A stretch of 64,000 nucleotides of DNA from NCBI GenBank assembly GCA_030789695.1, contig CM061140.1, positions 173,624,319 to 173,688,318 of the forward strand. The letters run 5' to 3'. Of the stretch, positions 35,801-47,800 are shown in pieces. Made by a program: the position numbers and the translations under genes. Source of the stretch: Scilla litardierei. Taxonomy: Eukaryota; Streptophyta; Magnoliopsida; Asparagales; Asparagaceae. Numbering within the stretch: position 1 is the stretch's first letter; each line of letters begins with the position of its first letter. The notes under the pieces were generated by a model, which saw only the letters and a program-made list of their open reading frames with translations, did no database searches and was not told the DNA's origin.

Positions 35801-38800
35801 ATTCAGCATCTGTTTGTTGGTTAAGGGAGGAGAATCCGGGATCACGAACTCAATGTGTTCAATCGGATCCAATAGTACTTCTATAAACAGCTCTGGTGCA
35901 CGCTTCACAGATGACTCTAGATGAGGCTCAGGCTGTAGGACTGGATCAAGTTCTATCTCTAGCTCAGAATGCACTGGATTAAATTCTGGTTCAGGCTCAG
36001 ACTGAGGCTCAGACTCTGACTCTAACTGTGTCTCAATCTCTGGATCGAGATCTGGCTTCAGCTCTTGTTCAAACTCATATTGTGCCCCAGGTGTTGGATT
36101 GATCTTTAGCGAAGGCTTTAGCTTGAGTTTACATTGTTGCTCTTTCCCCATTGTTCGGTAGCCGGAAGAATTTGTTTGTTGCTCTCGCTTGACTCTTCTT
36201 CTGACGACACTTTTACTTTCAAGCTTAAAGATTGCTTGGGGTGCTTCTGAAATATACTTATGCTTGGTAGAATATCGATAATGAAGGGCGTATCTAAACA
36301 TAGACCATTGATGATAAGGAACTACAAGATCCAAACATCAAGATAACGCTTCTCCATCTAACTTGAGGTATGCATATGTATATTTTTCTTCACTTGAAAA
36401 ATTGAAGTGAGAGAAAAATATTCTAGATGGTACTCCCAATCATCAGACCTATATTTATCATTGAACCCACAAAAGATTGGTACCCGTCTGAACATCTTAA
36501 GCTCAACTTCTGTTCGGAGTGAATATCCTTTGAAGTAATCATCAACGTAACATCATAGTGTCTCATATTTTATAGCCGGTCTTCTTGTATGGATGATACC
36601 TATGTATAGTCGGCTGAGTCAGCTACCCACTGGCACGAACGACACTGAATGCTGGCTTCAAACAGAACTGGAATCGTCAAAATATTGAGGTTGCGCAAAA
36701 ATCCAGAAAAATCCAGTCGAAAATACTCAGAAAACTCAAAAACTCACTGTTGGAGCCGCGGCTCGCTACTGTGCCGTTGACCGGGTCAATGGCTTGGGCG
36801 AACCGTTGACCAAGTCAACGGCTGGGCTGAGTCAGGGTCGGCTTACCGGCTCAATCCGGTTGAGGACGGCTCGACCGAGCCGATGCACAATGTCGGTTCA
36901 GCTCGGACACGGGTTCGGCTCGACCGAGTCGAGGTAGGTCGGCTCGGACGGAGCTGCCGCCTGTTTTTGGCGATTTCGGCACCGTTTTGCTGCGGGTCTT
37001 CTTCCTTTGACTTCGCCTGAGAGAGGCGAAGCTCCTCATGTGATCGAAAGCATCGATCGACGCTGGTGGTGGCGCTGGTGAACTGCAGAACAAGTTTGGT
37101 TGGCGGCGCAGCGGTTCGCCGGGGACGGAAGTCGTGAATTTGGTTGCAAGAAAGGTCGCCGAGGTCGTAGGTGTGGCTGGAGCTTGTATTCGTCGATGAT
37201 AGACTAGGCTGTGATATGGAGATTCATCGGAGGACGTTGAAGCAGATACCATTGACACTATTGAGCGGACGTCGGTTTGAGGTGGTGACTTTTGGCAATG
37301 GCGACGGAAGGATTTTCTTTGGCGGAAGAAAACGACATCATCAAAAGTAGGGTTTTGTGGTTTTGGTTTTTTGGTAGAGGGAGGTGACAACTGAACTAAG
37401 AATCAGGGTGCTTGATTTTTTTGCATGAAAATCTGAAAGCGATATAGAGCGAAAATAGGATTTTCGGCTCTGATACCAAGTTGATGTAGGACGTAATTGG
37501 GATCTAGGGATTTGGTGGTGAATTTTAGGGCTTTTCAGTGGATGATTTGGGAAAGAAGAGGATAAATTTGGGTTCTTGACTTCGCACCAATAATTCCAAG
37601 GCTTCACGCCAATGAAGAGTGGACTTTTCACAGGCGAGGGAACCTTTCACAGGTTTCGAGAAAATTCTCTTTTCATTGAATCATTGATTGATCAAAATAA
37701 CAAGTCCAGTGACCTTTATATAGGCTTACAACCCAACACTTTTTCAAACACATCCAATGTGGGACTAAACTCACCAAAAGGCAAACTCCTAAACACTCAA
37801 AATTAACTAAATACTTAAACTAAAAACTAAAATAAAATTACAAATTCTGATACATATCATAATCGCCCCGTGAAATTTCATGACCGTTGAATCAATGAAC
37901 AAAGCAGATGACTTTATCTACAAAACCTGCAAGACCGTAGTATATAAAAAAGTTACATAAAACAAAATATAAATATGCACCTGACATCAAGTTATATACT
38001 GGTTCTATCCAATACTTGACGTATGTCCAGGTGGAGAGATCATTAATGTTTCAATAATCTTGGATTACACGTTATGACATTTGGTTCAAGGGAATGACCA
38101 AACCCGCTAAGAAATTTGAAAAAAATAACAATGGAAAATTTCTCTTTTGGCTCTCAAACAACCCTCAATTGGTACCTTAGTTTGACCTTTGTATTTCTAT
38201 CGATAGCTGTAAACATGTATAGGAAATTCGCACACAAACCCTAGCCAAAATAAGGTTTAAATACCATTTGCAATCTTTAATTGGTCTGTGAAAGGAGTTT
38301 AGATCTGAGTCTGATTTGGATCCATTAAGGGTGGCAATCGGGTCGGGTCGGGTTCGGGTCGGATCAGATTTGGCTCGACCTGAATAGGGGTAAACCCGAA
38401 ACCGACCCGGATAAAATCCGGGTCAAGTTTCGGGAACCCGTACTCGACCTGGGTGCAACGCGGCAGGAGTGGCAAAATGAGCCCGAACCGAACCGAACCG
38501 AACCGAACCCAGCTTCCTTAACTGGGTATGGATAGGGGCCAATCTGGGTCAAGTAGGAAACGGGTTGACCCGACCCGACCTGGATAAAATTCGGGTCGGG
38601 TATGGGTTTGACATATTAACCCGGATGATCCGAATTCGACCAGGTTTACTTTCTCCCTCTATATAAAAATTTATATAATAATTTATATAATAATTTCAAT
38701 ACACAGTTGCAATGGAAGTTATGCTTATACGATTTGAATTGTTGTCCTCTTCTTTAAGAGGTATTGGATTCAATTCCCTTTACATACAATTTTTTTGTTA

Positions 38801-41800
38801 ATTTTATTACTTTCGTTAATAAAATAGTAACGTTAATTATACTTTCTTACTGTCATCAGTGCGGTTTAAACGACGAGCTACTGTAAATTATGCAACACTT
38901 AATAAATTGTCGGTGGCTCTTAATAAATAGCTGGATATCGAAAAAAGAGCAGTAGTGTATAAGTCAAATCTTAACCCGACGGGTTAACCCGAACCCGATC
39001 CGGAAATTTTTCGGGTCACCCGAACCCGACCCGGATTCAATCCGGGTTGGGTTAGGGTTTACCCCTATCTGGGTCGGGTCAAATCTGACACGACCCGAAT
39101 CCGAACCCACCCGACCCGGTTGCCACCCCTAAACTCGGGTAACCCGTACCCGACCCGGTTTGTTTTACGGGTCGGGTATGGGTCGGGTTCGGGTCGGCTT
39201 TGGGGTGAAAAGAGTGATTATTTTTGCAAAAAACACTATCACGGGATGGGTTCGGGTCGGGTTCGGGGGTGAAAAGAGTGAAATACGGGTCGAATTTAGG
39301 TCAACCGGGTCGAGTGGTCAAACCCTTACCCGACCCGGTTTTTTATCCGGGTCGGTCGGTTTGACCCGAATTCGACCCGATCCGGATTGGCCCCTGCTCA
39401 TACCCGACCCAAGAGGCCGGGTTCAGGTCGAGTCGGGTCGGGTCTATTTTGCCACCCCTAGGATCCATGCCCATCGCATGCCCGCTTCCCTGCGCACGCT
39501 TGCATCTGCTCGCTGCTCAGCTGTTCAATCGAAGCTAGAGCTACTAGATGTCGCCACCAGGTCGAACCGCACATGTCACACGACGATTCATCGCGCGCCT
39601 GTAGCGTAGCACATGTGTACACACCATATGTTGCGTGTATGCGTGCGTAGCGCACACGTGGGCTGTGCACGGAGGCCGCTCTTGCGGCCCGCACATTAAT
39701 GGGCCAATGCAAGTATAAACTCTTAAAAACCATTATGGGCTGGGCTTTATTGTTTATCAGTCTGAGGTACAGAAAATCAATGTTTTGGGTTCCAAAAAAG
39801 TCTACAAAAACCCTTATAAATCCCAGATTAATTTTGAGATATTGTGTTTTATATCATATTTTTCAACACTCCACCTCGATTCAAACGCACCACAAAGCCC
39901 GAACCAAACCAAATCTACATATCCCCCGCCTTCAAAAATAAAATACCTTATTCTGAGGCTAGTGCACTTGGCTTGTGAGCTTTGCACAAAGTATCACCAA
40001 CTAACCGAGTGTCCATCGAATCCTTTTTCGAAGGTGGATCTTCGAATTCGCCTTATCTCCTGAAGCAAAACATGTAGTTTTTCCGTGCCACCTTGTGGCA
40101 CCCTAGCACCTGTTCATGAAAAATAAGTTTGACTCCTGCTCAAACTTTGTCGTCGTCCTGTCCACACCGTTCGATTCTATTTCTCATGAATTTCTTAGGA
40201 TGCGTTATTATGTCGGTATCTTCCTTAGCACACATACACTCTAAGTTTATGTCCAAACTCAATGCATCCATCACAAACATTTCTGTTTTAGGATATTCAT
40301 GCGCATGTAACGCATAAACCAAATTCATGTAGTCCTTATAGCGAGCTGGGGATTTCACGCTGCGTCGCCTTACTTTGGTAGCAATAAATTCATCCATAGT
40401 AGCTCTAGGATCTCCACCTTAACTAGAACTTACACGACCATCGCTTACTGTAGTAGTAAGCTTATGTGGATTCTCTCCTCCACCTAGTTCGATACTTTCT
40501 GGCGCCTTTTCTTGCAGTATTGTTGATTCATCAAATGCCACATGTCGATCAATTAAGATGTTCTTTGTATCTGAACTCTAAAGTCTATAACACTCGACAC
40601 CATCTATGTATCCTAACATGACACATTTCATTCTCTTGGTGTTGAACTTGTCACCTTCCTTGTGAACATAAACTGGACATCCAAACACCTAAAAGTGATC
40701 TAGATTCACGGGCTTCTATGTCCAAATCTCTTTTGAAATTTTTTCGTTGAAGATGGAATTCTGTTTTTCAAATAAGATGCGATTGATATAGCTTTAGACC
40801 AAAACTCATTCAATAACCCTGATGTAAATCTGAGACATATTGCCTTTTCTAGGAGTGTCTTATTCATCCTCTCCGCAACTCCAGTCATCCGTGGATCTCC
40901 TGGTATAGTGAAATTCCTCTTTGCTCTCTGCTCTTCATAGAATTCCTTAAATTCAACAGAAGTAAACTCACCACCAAACATCTTTGACTTTTCTTTCATT
41001 ATATACATCTAAACTTTTTTGAAGAAATCATCGATGAACGATATGAAGTAACAAGCTCCACCTAGAGAGCAAACTGAAGCAGGAACTCAAACATCGGTGT
41101 GAACATACTCAAAAATTCATCTGGTGACATGTTTCCACTCACCAAAACTAACATTCGTCTGCTTCCATAAGCACAATCCTGGCAAAACTTTAGCTTTTTG
41201 AAGTTCACCCTTGTTATCAGACCACGCTTCTTGAAAGCCTTCAAGTTTTTCTCCGCAACATGTCCAAGTCTGAGATGCCACAATCTGGTCAAATCAATCT
41301 CCCGCATACTCTTTACTCAGCTGTTTGAATCTTCTTTGATTATTGTCTACTTTAGCAGATATAAGTCGCTTACTTTTTAACCTCTCATCACCACCATCGA
41401 ACCATTTGATGTTTTTAGAGATTCATTCTTTATCGAAACTTTGCAATCCATTGAGTCCAATATCTCTAAAAAAATTAATGACTTTCTTAGCTCTGAAACA
41501 TGCCACATATTATTGAATATGAACGCCACGCCATCGAACATTATGATCCTCCGATCGGAAGCTCAACTGAAGCAATTACAAGCAGTGAAAGTGTCTGGTG
41601 CAGATCAATATAAAAGGCAGAGATAAGAAGGGTCATGTAACCAATGATTTTCCATTAAAAGATGCAGCCGATTGGAAGTGAAAGGATGCTCAGATAAAGA
41701 ATCAATTGTTGAACTTCATGGAGTATGATATTCAAGATCTTATGATTAAACACAAAATTTTGAAGGAGATTTGGGTGCTCTGGAGACTTTATATTCTGAA

Positions 41801-44800
41801 AAGGACAATCTCTCTAGAGATTATTATGTATCATAATTTTTTAAAAAAGCACTAAGCTAAAGTCTTACAGCCACCTAACCTTGTTTATTGTCTGTTTAGT
41901 GTAACTCACAGAGCAACTGCTGAATTCACAACAGTTCCCATATAATGTTAGCCATGGCTATGTAATCCGATTCTTTACTGGATCAAGAGACAACTAGTTG
42001 TTTCTTATTTTTACACTACAAAAACATAGTTGTCAGCTATCGATCATCGATTAAATGGTGTACTAACCCAATCTGCATATGGAAGAGCATAATTTTACAG
42101 TACCTGCAATCAGATTATGGAAGACCTCTGCCCATGTACATTCTTTAAATATTTCAAGAATATCATCCTATTAAGCAGTCCTTAGATTAATCATAAACTA
42201 GCTCAGTATATTAACTGGAAAGGTAATATCAGGATGCATCAAAGTAAGGTAGTTTAATTTTCTAATCAATCTTATATATCATCCTGGATCGCACAGTGTC
42301 TCCTTCCTCTTCCTGATTTGGTTCAAATTTGAAATTTGATCCATCAGTAAGGAGATAGGCTTAAATCCTAACATTCCTATTTCTGACAATATATCCAAAA
42401 TATATTTCTGTTATGATAATAGATATCTTTCTCCGAGCGTGCAATTTCTATGGCAACGAAATATCTGGGTGGCTGAGATCCTTCGTCTGAAACTCTGGTA
42501 GGTTCCAAAGCAAATCTGAAATTAAATTGCTAAAAACAACGAATAAAAAGTTAGTTTGGCCACAATATAGGGGCAACCACCCTCCCAAGACGCCGATAAG
42601 CGAGGACGTCCGCACTCCTAAGATCCCTCGAAGAACTTGAACTCTCACAAAATATCAAAATAAGCATGAAAAACATCAATGACGGCTAGCCCTAGTTTAA
42701 TAGTAAACCCCCTCTAATCCAATTACAAATATGCCATTAAAATTAAATTAGAGGAGAGGGACGAATACACCCCTGAGTCGCGGCCGGCTCCCCTTACACG
42801 CGTGGGTTGCCTAGTCGGCGACGGGTTTCGGCGGGTGTAAACCCGCATCCCATCACTACTCACTCTCCAAAGAGCCACCTTGTTCTCAAGGTGGAAGTCT
42901 GAAAACTACTTCGTCATCACGTCTATGGACTCCCACGTGCTCTCGTGCTCTGGTAAATCCTTCCACTGTAGCAGAACCTCACGCTCTCCCGTGCTCCCTC
43001 TACGAACCCCCTTCAGCACCTCCGGCTCCAACCTCACCTCCATATCATCTGTCAGCGTCGTCGAAAGGGCGGGCGAGGGTGTATGGTCTGCGATAACTTG
43101 GCGCAGCTGCGGCACATAGAATACTGGATGGATATCAGATCCTGGGGGTAATCTTAATCTGTAAGCCACTGGTCTCACCTTGGCCTCGACCTCGACCTCG
43201 AAATGTCCAACATAATGTGGAGCTAACTTCTCATTCCTCATGTGGGCCAAGGATCTCTGCCTGTAGGGTCTCAGCTTCAGGTACACCATATCTCCTACTG
43301 CGAACTACACATCTCTGCGGTGTAGATCCGCTCTCGCTTTTATAACCTGCTGAGCCCTAGCCAGATGGAGCTTCAGCTCCTCCAGAATCTGATCTCTCTC
43401 TGCCAAATACCGCTCCACATCTGATACCGGTGTCCTCTCCCGTCCGTAATGCACTAAATGCAGAGGGTCTCTGCCGTACACGATCCTGAAAGATGTCGTC
43501 TGACCCGTCGTGCGATAAGAAGTATTATACCAGTACTCCGCATAAGCCAGCCAACGATCTCACTCTTTAGGGTTCTCTGAAATAAAGCACCGCAGATCAG
43601 TCTCCACACTCCGGTTGGCCACCTCAGTCTGTCAATCTGTCTGTGGGTGGTAAGCTGTACTCCGTCTCAACACCATCCCCTGAAGCCTGAAAAGCACATG
43701 CCAGAATCTACTAAGCAACACTTTATCTCTATCCGAGACAATGGACTTTGGAGGTCCGTGCAAGCGAATGACCTCTCTCACAAAAACCTCCACCACCGAT
43801 ACTATGCTGTACGGATGCTGAAGTGGTACAAAGTGCCATACTTGCTGAGGCGGTCTACCACAACAAATATGACTGTATATCCTTCCGACTTCGGCAGTCC
43901 ATCAATGCAGTCCATAGAGAGGTCCTTCCACACCTGATCGGGCAAAGGCAGCGACTGTAGTAATCCTCCTGGGGATATCGTTTGGTACTTGTGACGCTGA
44001 CAAACGTCACACTCTGCAACCATCTTTGCCACACCCTTCTTCATTTCCTTCCAATAGACCTCTCTCGCCAGTCTCTGGTAGGTTTTGAGGACCCCAGAGT
44101 GCCCTTCTACTGTGCTGCTGTGGAACTCCTAGAGTATGGTCGGTATGTATGTCGAGGTCTGCGACAGAACCAATCTCCCATAATGCAGTAACCGTCCGTC
44201 CTGAATAGAATAGCCTGGGTACTAAGTAAATCCCTATAATAGTGCCGCCAGTATGCTAACTAAGTCCTGGTCCTGCTCCACCTCCTGCTGTAATAGCTCC
44301 CACTCTTGGAGTACTGAAACTGCCAAGGCCGCCAACTCTACCTCCTCTCGTCGTGAAAGTGCATCAGCCGCCTTGTTCTCTAGCCCCGAGCGATATTCTA
44401 TTTCAAACCTGTACCTCATCAGCTTTCACAACCACTTCTGATGCTCCTCTGCTACCATGCACTGCTCTAATAAGTATTTGAGGCTCCGCTGATTTGTGCG
44501 CACCAGAAAGCTCCTCCCCAACAGGTACGGCCTCCTCTTCTGAATAAACAGGATTATGGCCATCAGCTCACTCTCATAGACAGACCACAGTCTGGCTCTA
44601 GCGGTCAACACCTGACTGAAATACGCAATGGGCCGCTGCTCCTGCATCAATACTGCACCCAGCCCATGTCCTGATGCGTCTGCCTCTACTACAAAGGGCC
44701 TGGAAAAATCTGGCAACGTCAAAACTGGCATAGTGGTCATGGCCCTCTTCATGGCCTCAATTGCCATCGTCGCCTCCTCCCCCCAATGGAACTGGTCCTT

Positions 44801-47800
44801 CTTCAATAGCTCGGTCAATGGCCAGGTGATCGTCCCATACCCCTCCACAAATCTGCGATAGTAGCCTGTCAAAACCGACCCCGCAGCCCCCCGAGTGTGG
44901 TGGGGCACGACCAGTCTAGCATCGCACCTATCTTCGCTCTATCTGCTGACCTTTCCTGCTGACACCACATTTCCAAGATACTCCACCTTTCCTCCTGTTC
45001 GCAAACAGCTGATGATACTATAGCTCTTGAAACACGACCTGTAGTGGTCCAAGTGCTTCTCTAATATACGACTGTACACCATAGGATCATTGAGAGCCAT
45101 CTTAGAGAGAGCCATTTGTTAGGATTTCTTAGGAGTGGTTGAATGTCTTTTGTATCTCCTAATTGAAATCAAGAGAAGTGTTTCCTTGGTCGTTAAGGCG
45201 ACCTAAATCTTTTGTTTGTGTTCTCTCTATTTGTTTTTCGTGCTAGATACTTCGGCGATCTGATTACTTCCGCTCGGCGCACAACAATTGGTATCAGAGC
45301 TTTGGCGACGAAGATCTAGACGAAGAAGATGAGCAAAGGTGGCGACAACGCCTCTACTTCAATGTCACAATCTTCAACAACGCGAACTATCGTATCCAGT
45401 ACGAAGTTCGAAATTGAGAAGTTCGATGGGCGTATCAACTTCGGCATGTGGAGATGCGAAGTACTTGGCATCTTGAACCAACTTGGTCAAGATCAAGTAC
45501 TAGATGAGAGGCCGACTACTACGTCGAATGTGGAGTGGAAGATGATGAACTGGATTGCTTGCGGCACGATCAGGCTGTACTTGACAAAGGAGAAGAAGTA
45601 TCCTTTCATGGAGGAGACGAACACGAAATCGTTATAGGATGCACTTGGTGAGAAGTACATGAAGAAGAACATTCAGAATCGCCTACACCTAAAGAAGAAG
45701 CTTTTTGGCCTCAAAATGGAGGAAGGAGTTTCAGTTGAAGAACACCTCGACTACTACAACAAACTCCTCACAGATTTGAGGAACATCGAGGTCAAGGTGG
45801 AAGATGAGGACAAGGCGATGATTCTCCTCAACTCCCTGAATAAAGACTATGAGCACATCTTTTCCATCTTAACCTATGGTAAAGAATCTATCACCTTCAA
45901 TGAAGTTTCTAACGCTCCTACTAGCAATGCATTTTGAAAGAAGGAGATGCGAAGATGAGGGGCCAATGGTCCGAATCGCTTACAGTGGTTAGAGGTCGGA
46001 ACAACGAAAGAGGTGGAGGTCGCAAAGGGAATCATATATCAGTGACGAGGGACAAATAGTAGAGCTCCGCGCACAAACATCGAGAGGGAACATTGTGCCT
46101 TTTGCAAGGAAAGAGGACATTGGGCGAGGGAGTACCCAAAGGCCAATAAGAAGAAGGATGCTATCGCCAACATCGTCAAAAGCGAGGAGGTGGATGAGTG
46201 GGTCGTAGTTGGTGCGACGGAGGGGGTGATGAAGGGAGGATGTGTGCTCGACTCAGGTTGCTCGTTCCATATGACACCTCACAGAGCGTACTTTACTACT
46301 GTACATGAATGTTGTAAGCGTAAAGTCCTTCTTGGAGACGATAGAGCATGCACGATGGCGGGCGTTGGCACGGTCTGCATAAAGATGAGTGATGGTGTCA
46401 CACGGGACTTAGGCGATGTTCATTATGTGCCCGACATGAAGTACAATTTGATAACGCTTGGTTCACTTGAAGCCAAGGGTTGCAAAGTGACTATGGAGGA
46501 CGACGCTTTGAAGGTGACACGAGGAGCAATGATTCTGATGAAGGGGAAGCGTGAAGATAACCTCTATTACTTGGATGGTATGGTGATGATGAAGACGACG
46601 AGAGTTTCAGACGAGCGAGCATTGACTCAAGCTCGCATACACCAAAGACGACATCATTGGATGATCTTCGGAGAGGTGGTGCTAATAGAGTTGATGGTTC
46701 AAGTCAGTATGGTGGAGATACCTTATCCGCATAACTTGCACATCGGATGGATTCTATCAAAGTTTGGAGACCAATGTATTAGAGATGCCAACTTGTAAGA
46801 AGGGTCTCGTTTGCTTTCTTTGTCAGGTGTGACGAGTCTCCGATCTTATTCGGTGAAGTGGATCACAATGACGACCTATGTGGACGAGGGAAAGATTGGT
46901 GTGATGAGATGGAATCAACGACGACTGCTGAAGCCAAGGATCGGGTTGGAGTTACTTGGCACTAATGATTGTTCGACAGATGATCTTATGAAGGTCGATA
47001 TCGGAGTCAAGTTCGAGTATAGATCGGACTGTATGTTGATAATATGAGATGACTTTTGTGGCCCCTTCTGGGGCAACGAGGCTCTGCGGAGCTATATGAG
47101 CCTTTCGAGGCAAGATGACGGGAACACGAGATGATTCTCCTCGAGGAGGAGCGTTGACGATCGATTGTGTGACATAGACCTAATATCTCGACAAGGTGGA
47201 GATTTGTGGTTGTTGGCTCAATCAGCCCCATGTGGGCTGCCCTTGGGTTGGTACCCAAGGGGGTTGGTGGTGGGAACACGAGATGACAGGAACACGAGAT
47301 AATTCTCACCGAGGAGGAGCGTTGACGATCGATTGTGTGACATAGACCTAATATCTCGCCAAGGTGGAGATTTGTGGTTGTTGGCTCAATCAGCCCCATG
47401 TGGGCTGCCCTTGGGTTGGTACCCAAGGGGGGTTGGTGGTGGGTTGGTGCACCAACCCAAGGGGGGTTGATGCACCAACCCCTCCCCTTTGAGTCCTATC
47501 AAAGGATACCGAATGTATGGTTATTTGCATCGAAAAATTGTGAATTCAATTGAGCTTCTATTGAAGCATTGTGGAAAGTTGTATGAGGTCCTATTGGAAG
47601 TTCCATAGTATCTTTGAGAGCCATCTTAGAGAGAGCCATTTGTAAGGATTTCTTTGGAGTAGTTGAGTGTCTTTTGTATCTCCTAATTGAAATCAAGAGA
47701 AGTGTTTACTTGGTCGTTAAAGCGACCTAAATCTTTTGTTTGCGTTCTCTCTATTTGTTCTTCGTGCTAGATACTTCGGTGATCTGATTGCTTCCGCTCG

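Larger units (their letters stand above)
35239..37859 (-). mobile_element. Complete small LTR element encoding an acidic E/P-repeat protein (copy 2)
   Basis: 2621 bp with two 378-bp LTRs (35239-35616, 37482-37859; TGATGTA...ATCA). The minus-strand Met primer site is at 37467-37478 (complement of GCTCTGATACCA) and a purine tract follows the left LTR (minus GCGGAGGAGAA). Flanks CAATC (35234-35238) and TAATC (37860-37864) differ at one base, consistent with an aged duplication. It lacks gag, protease, RT and integrase motifs but has two minus-strand open frames. Copy 1 lies in intron 6 of the same gene. I do not recognise the family; larger than a typical TRIM and protein-coding. Confidence 0.85.
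42496..45090 (-). mobile_element. 3' half of a chromovirus (Ty3/Gypsy), minus strand, in E2F intron 11
   Basis: The left LTR (42496-42855) and everything up to the RT palm are present; gag, protease and the 5' LTR are missing. The break near 45090 coincides with the mini-Copia insertion and the lost half is not found beyond it. The LTR shares CCCAAGACGCCG, GAGGACGTCCG and ATGACGGCTAGCCC with the LTRs of TR-GAG2, so the two are relatives. Confidence 0.85.
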
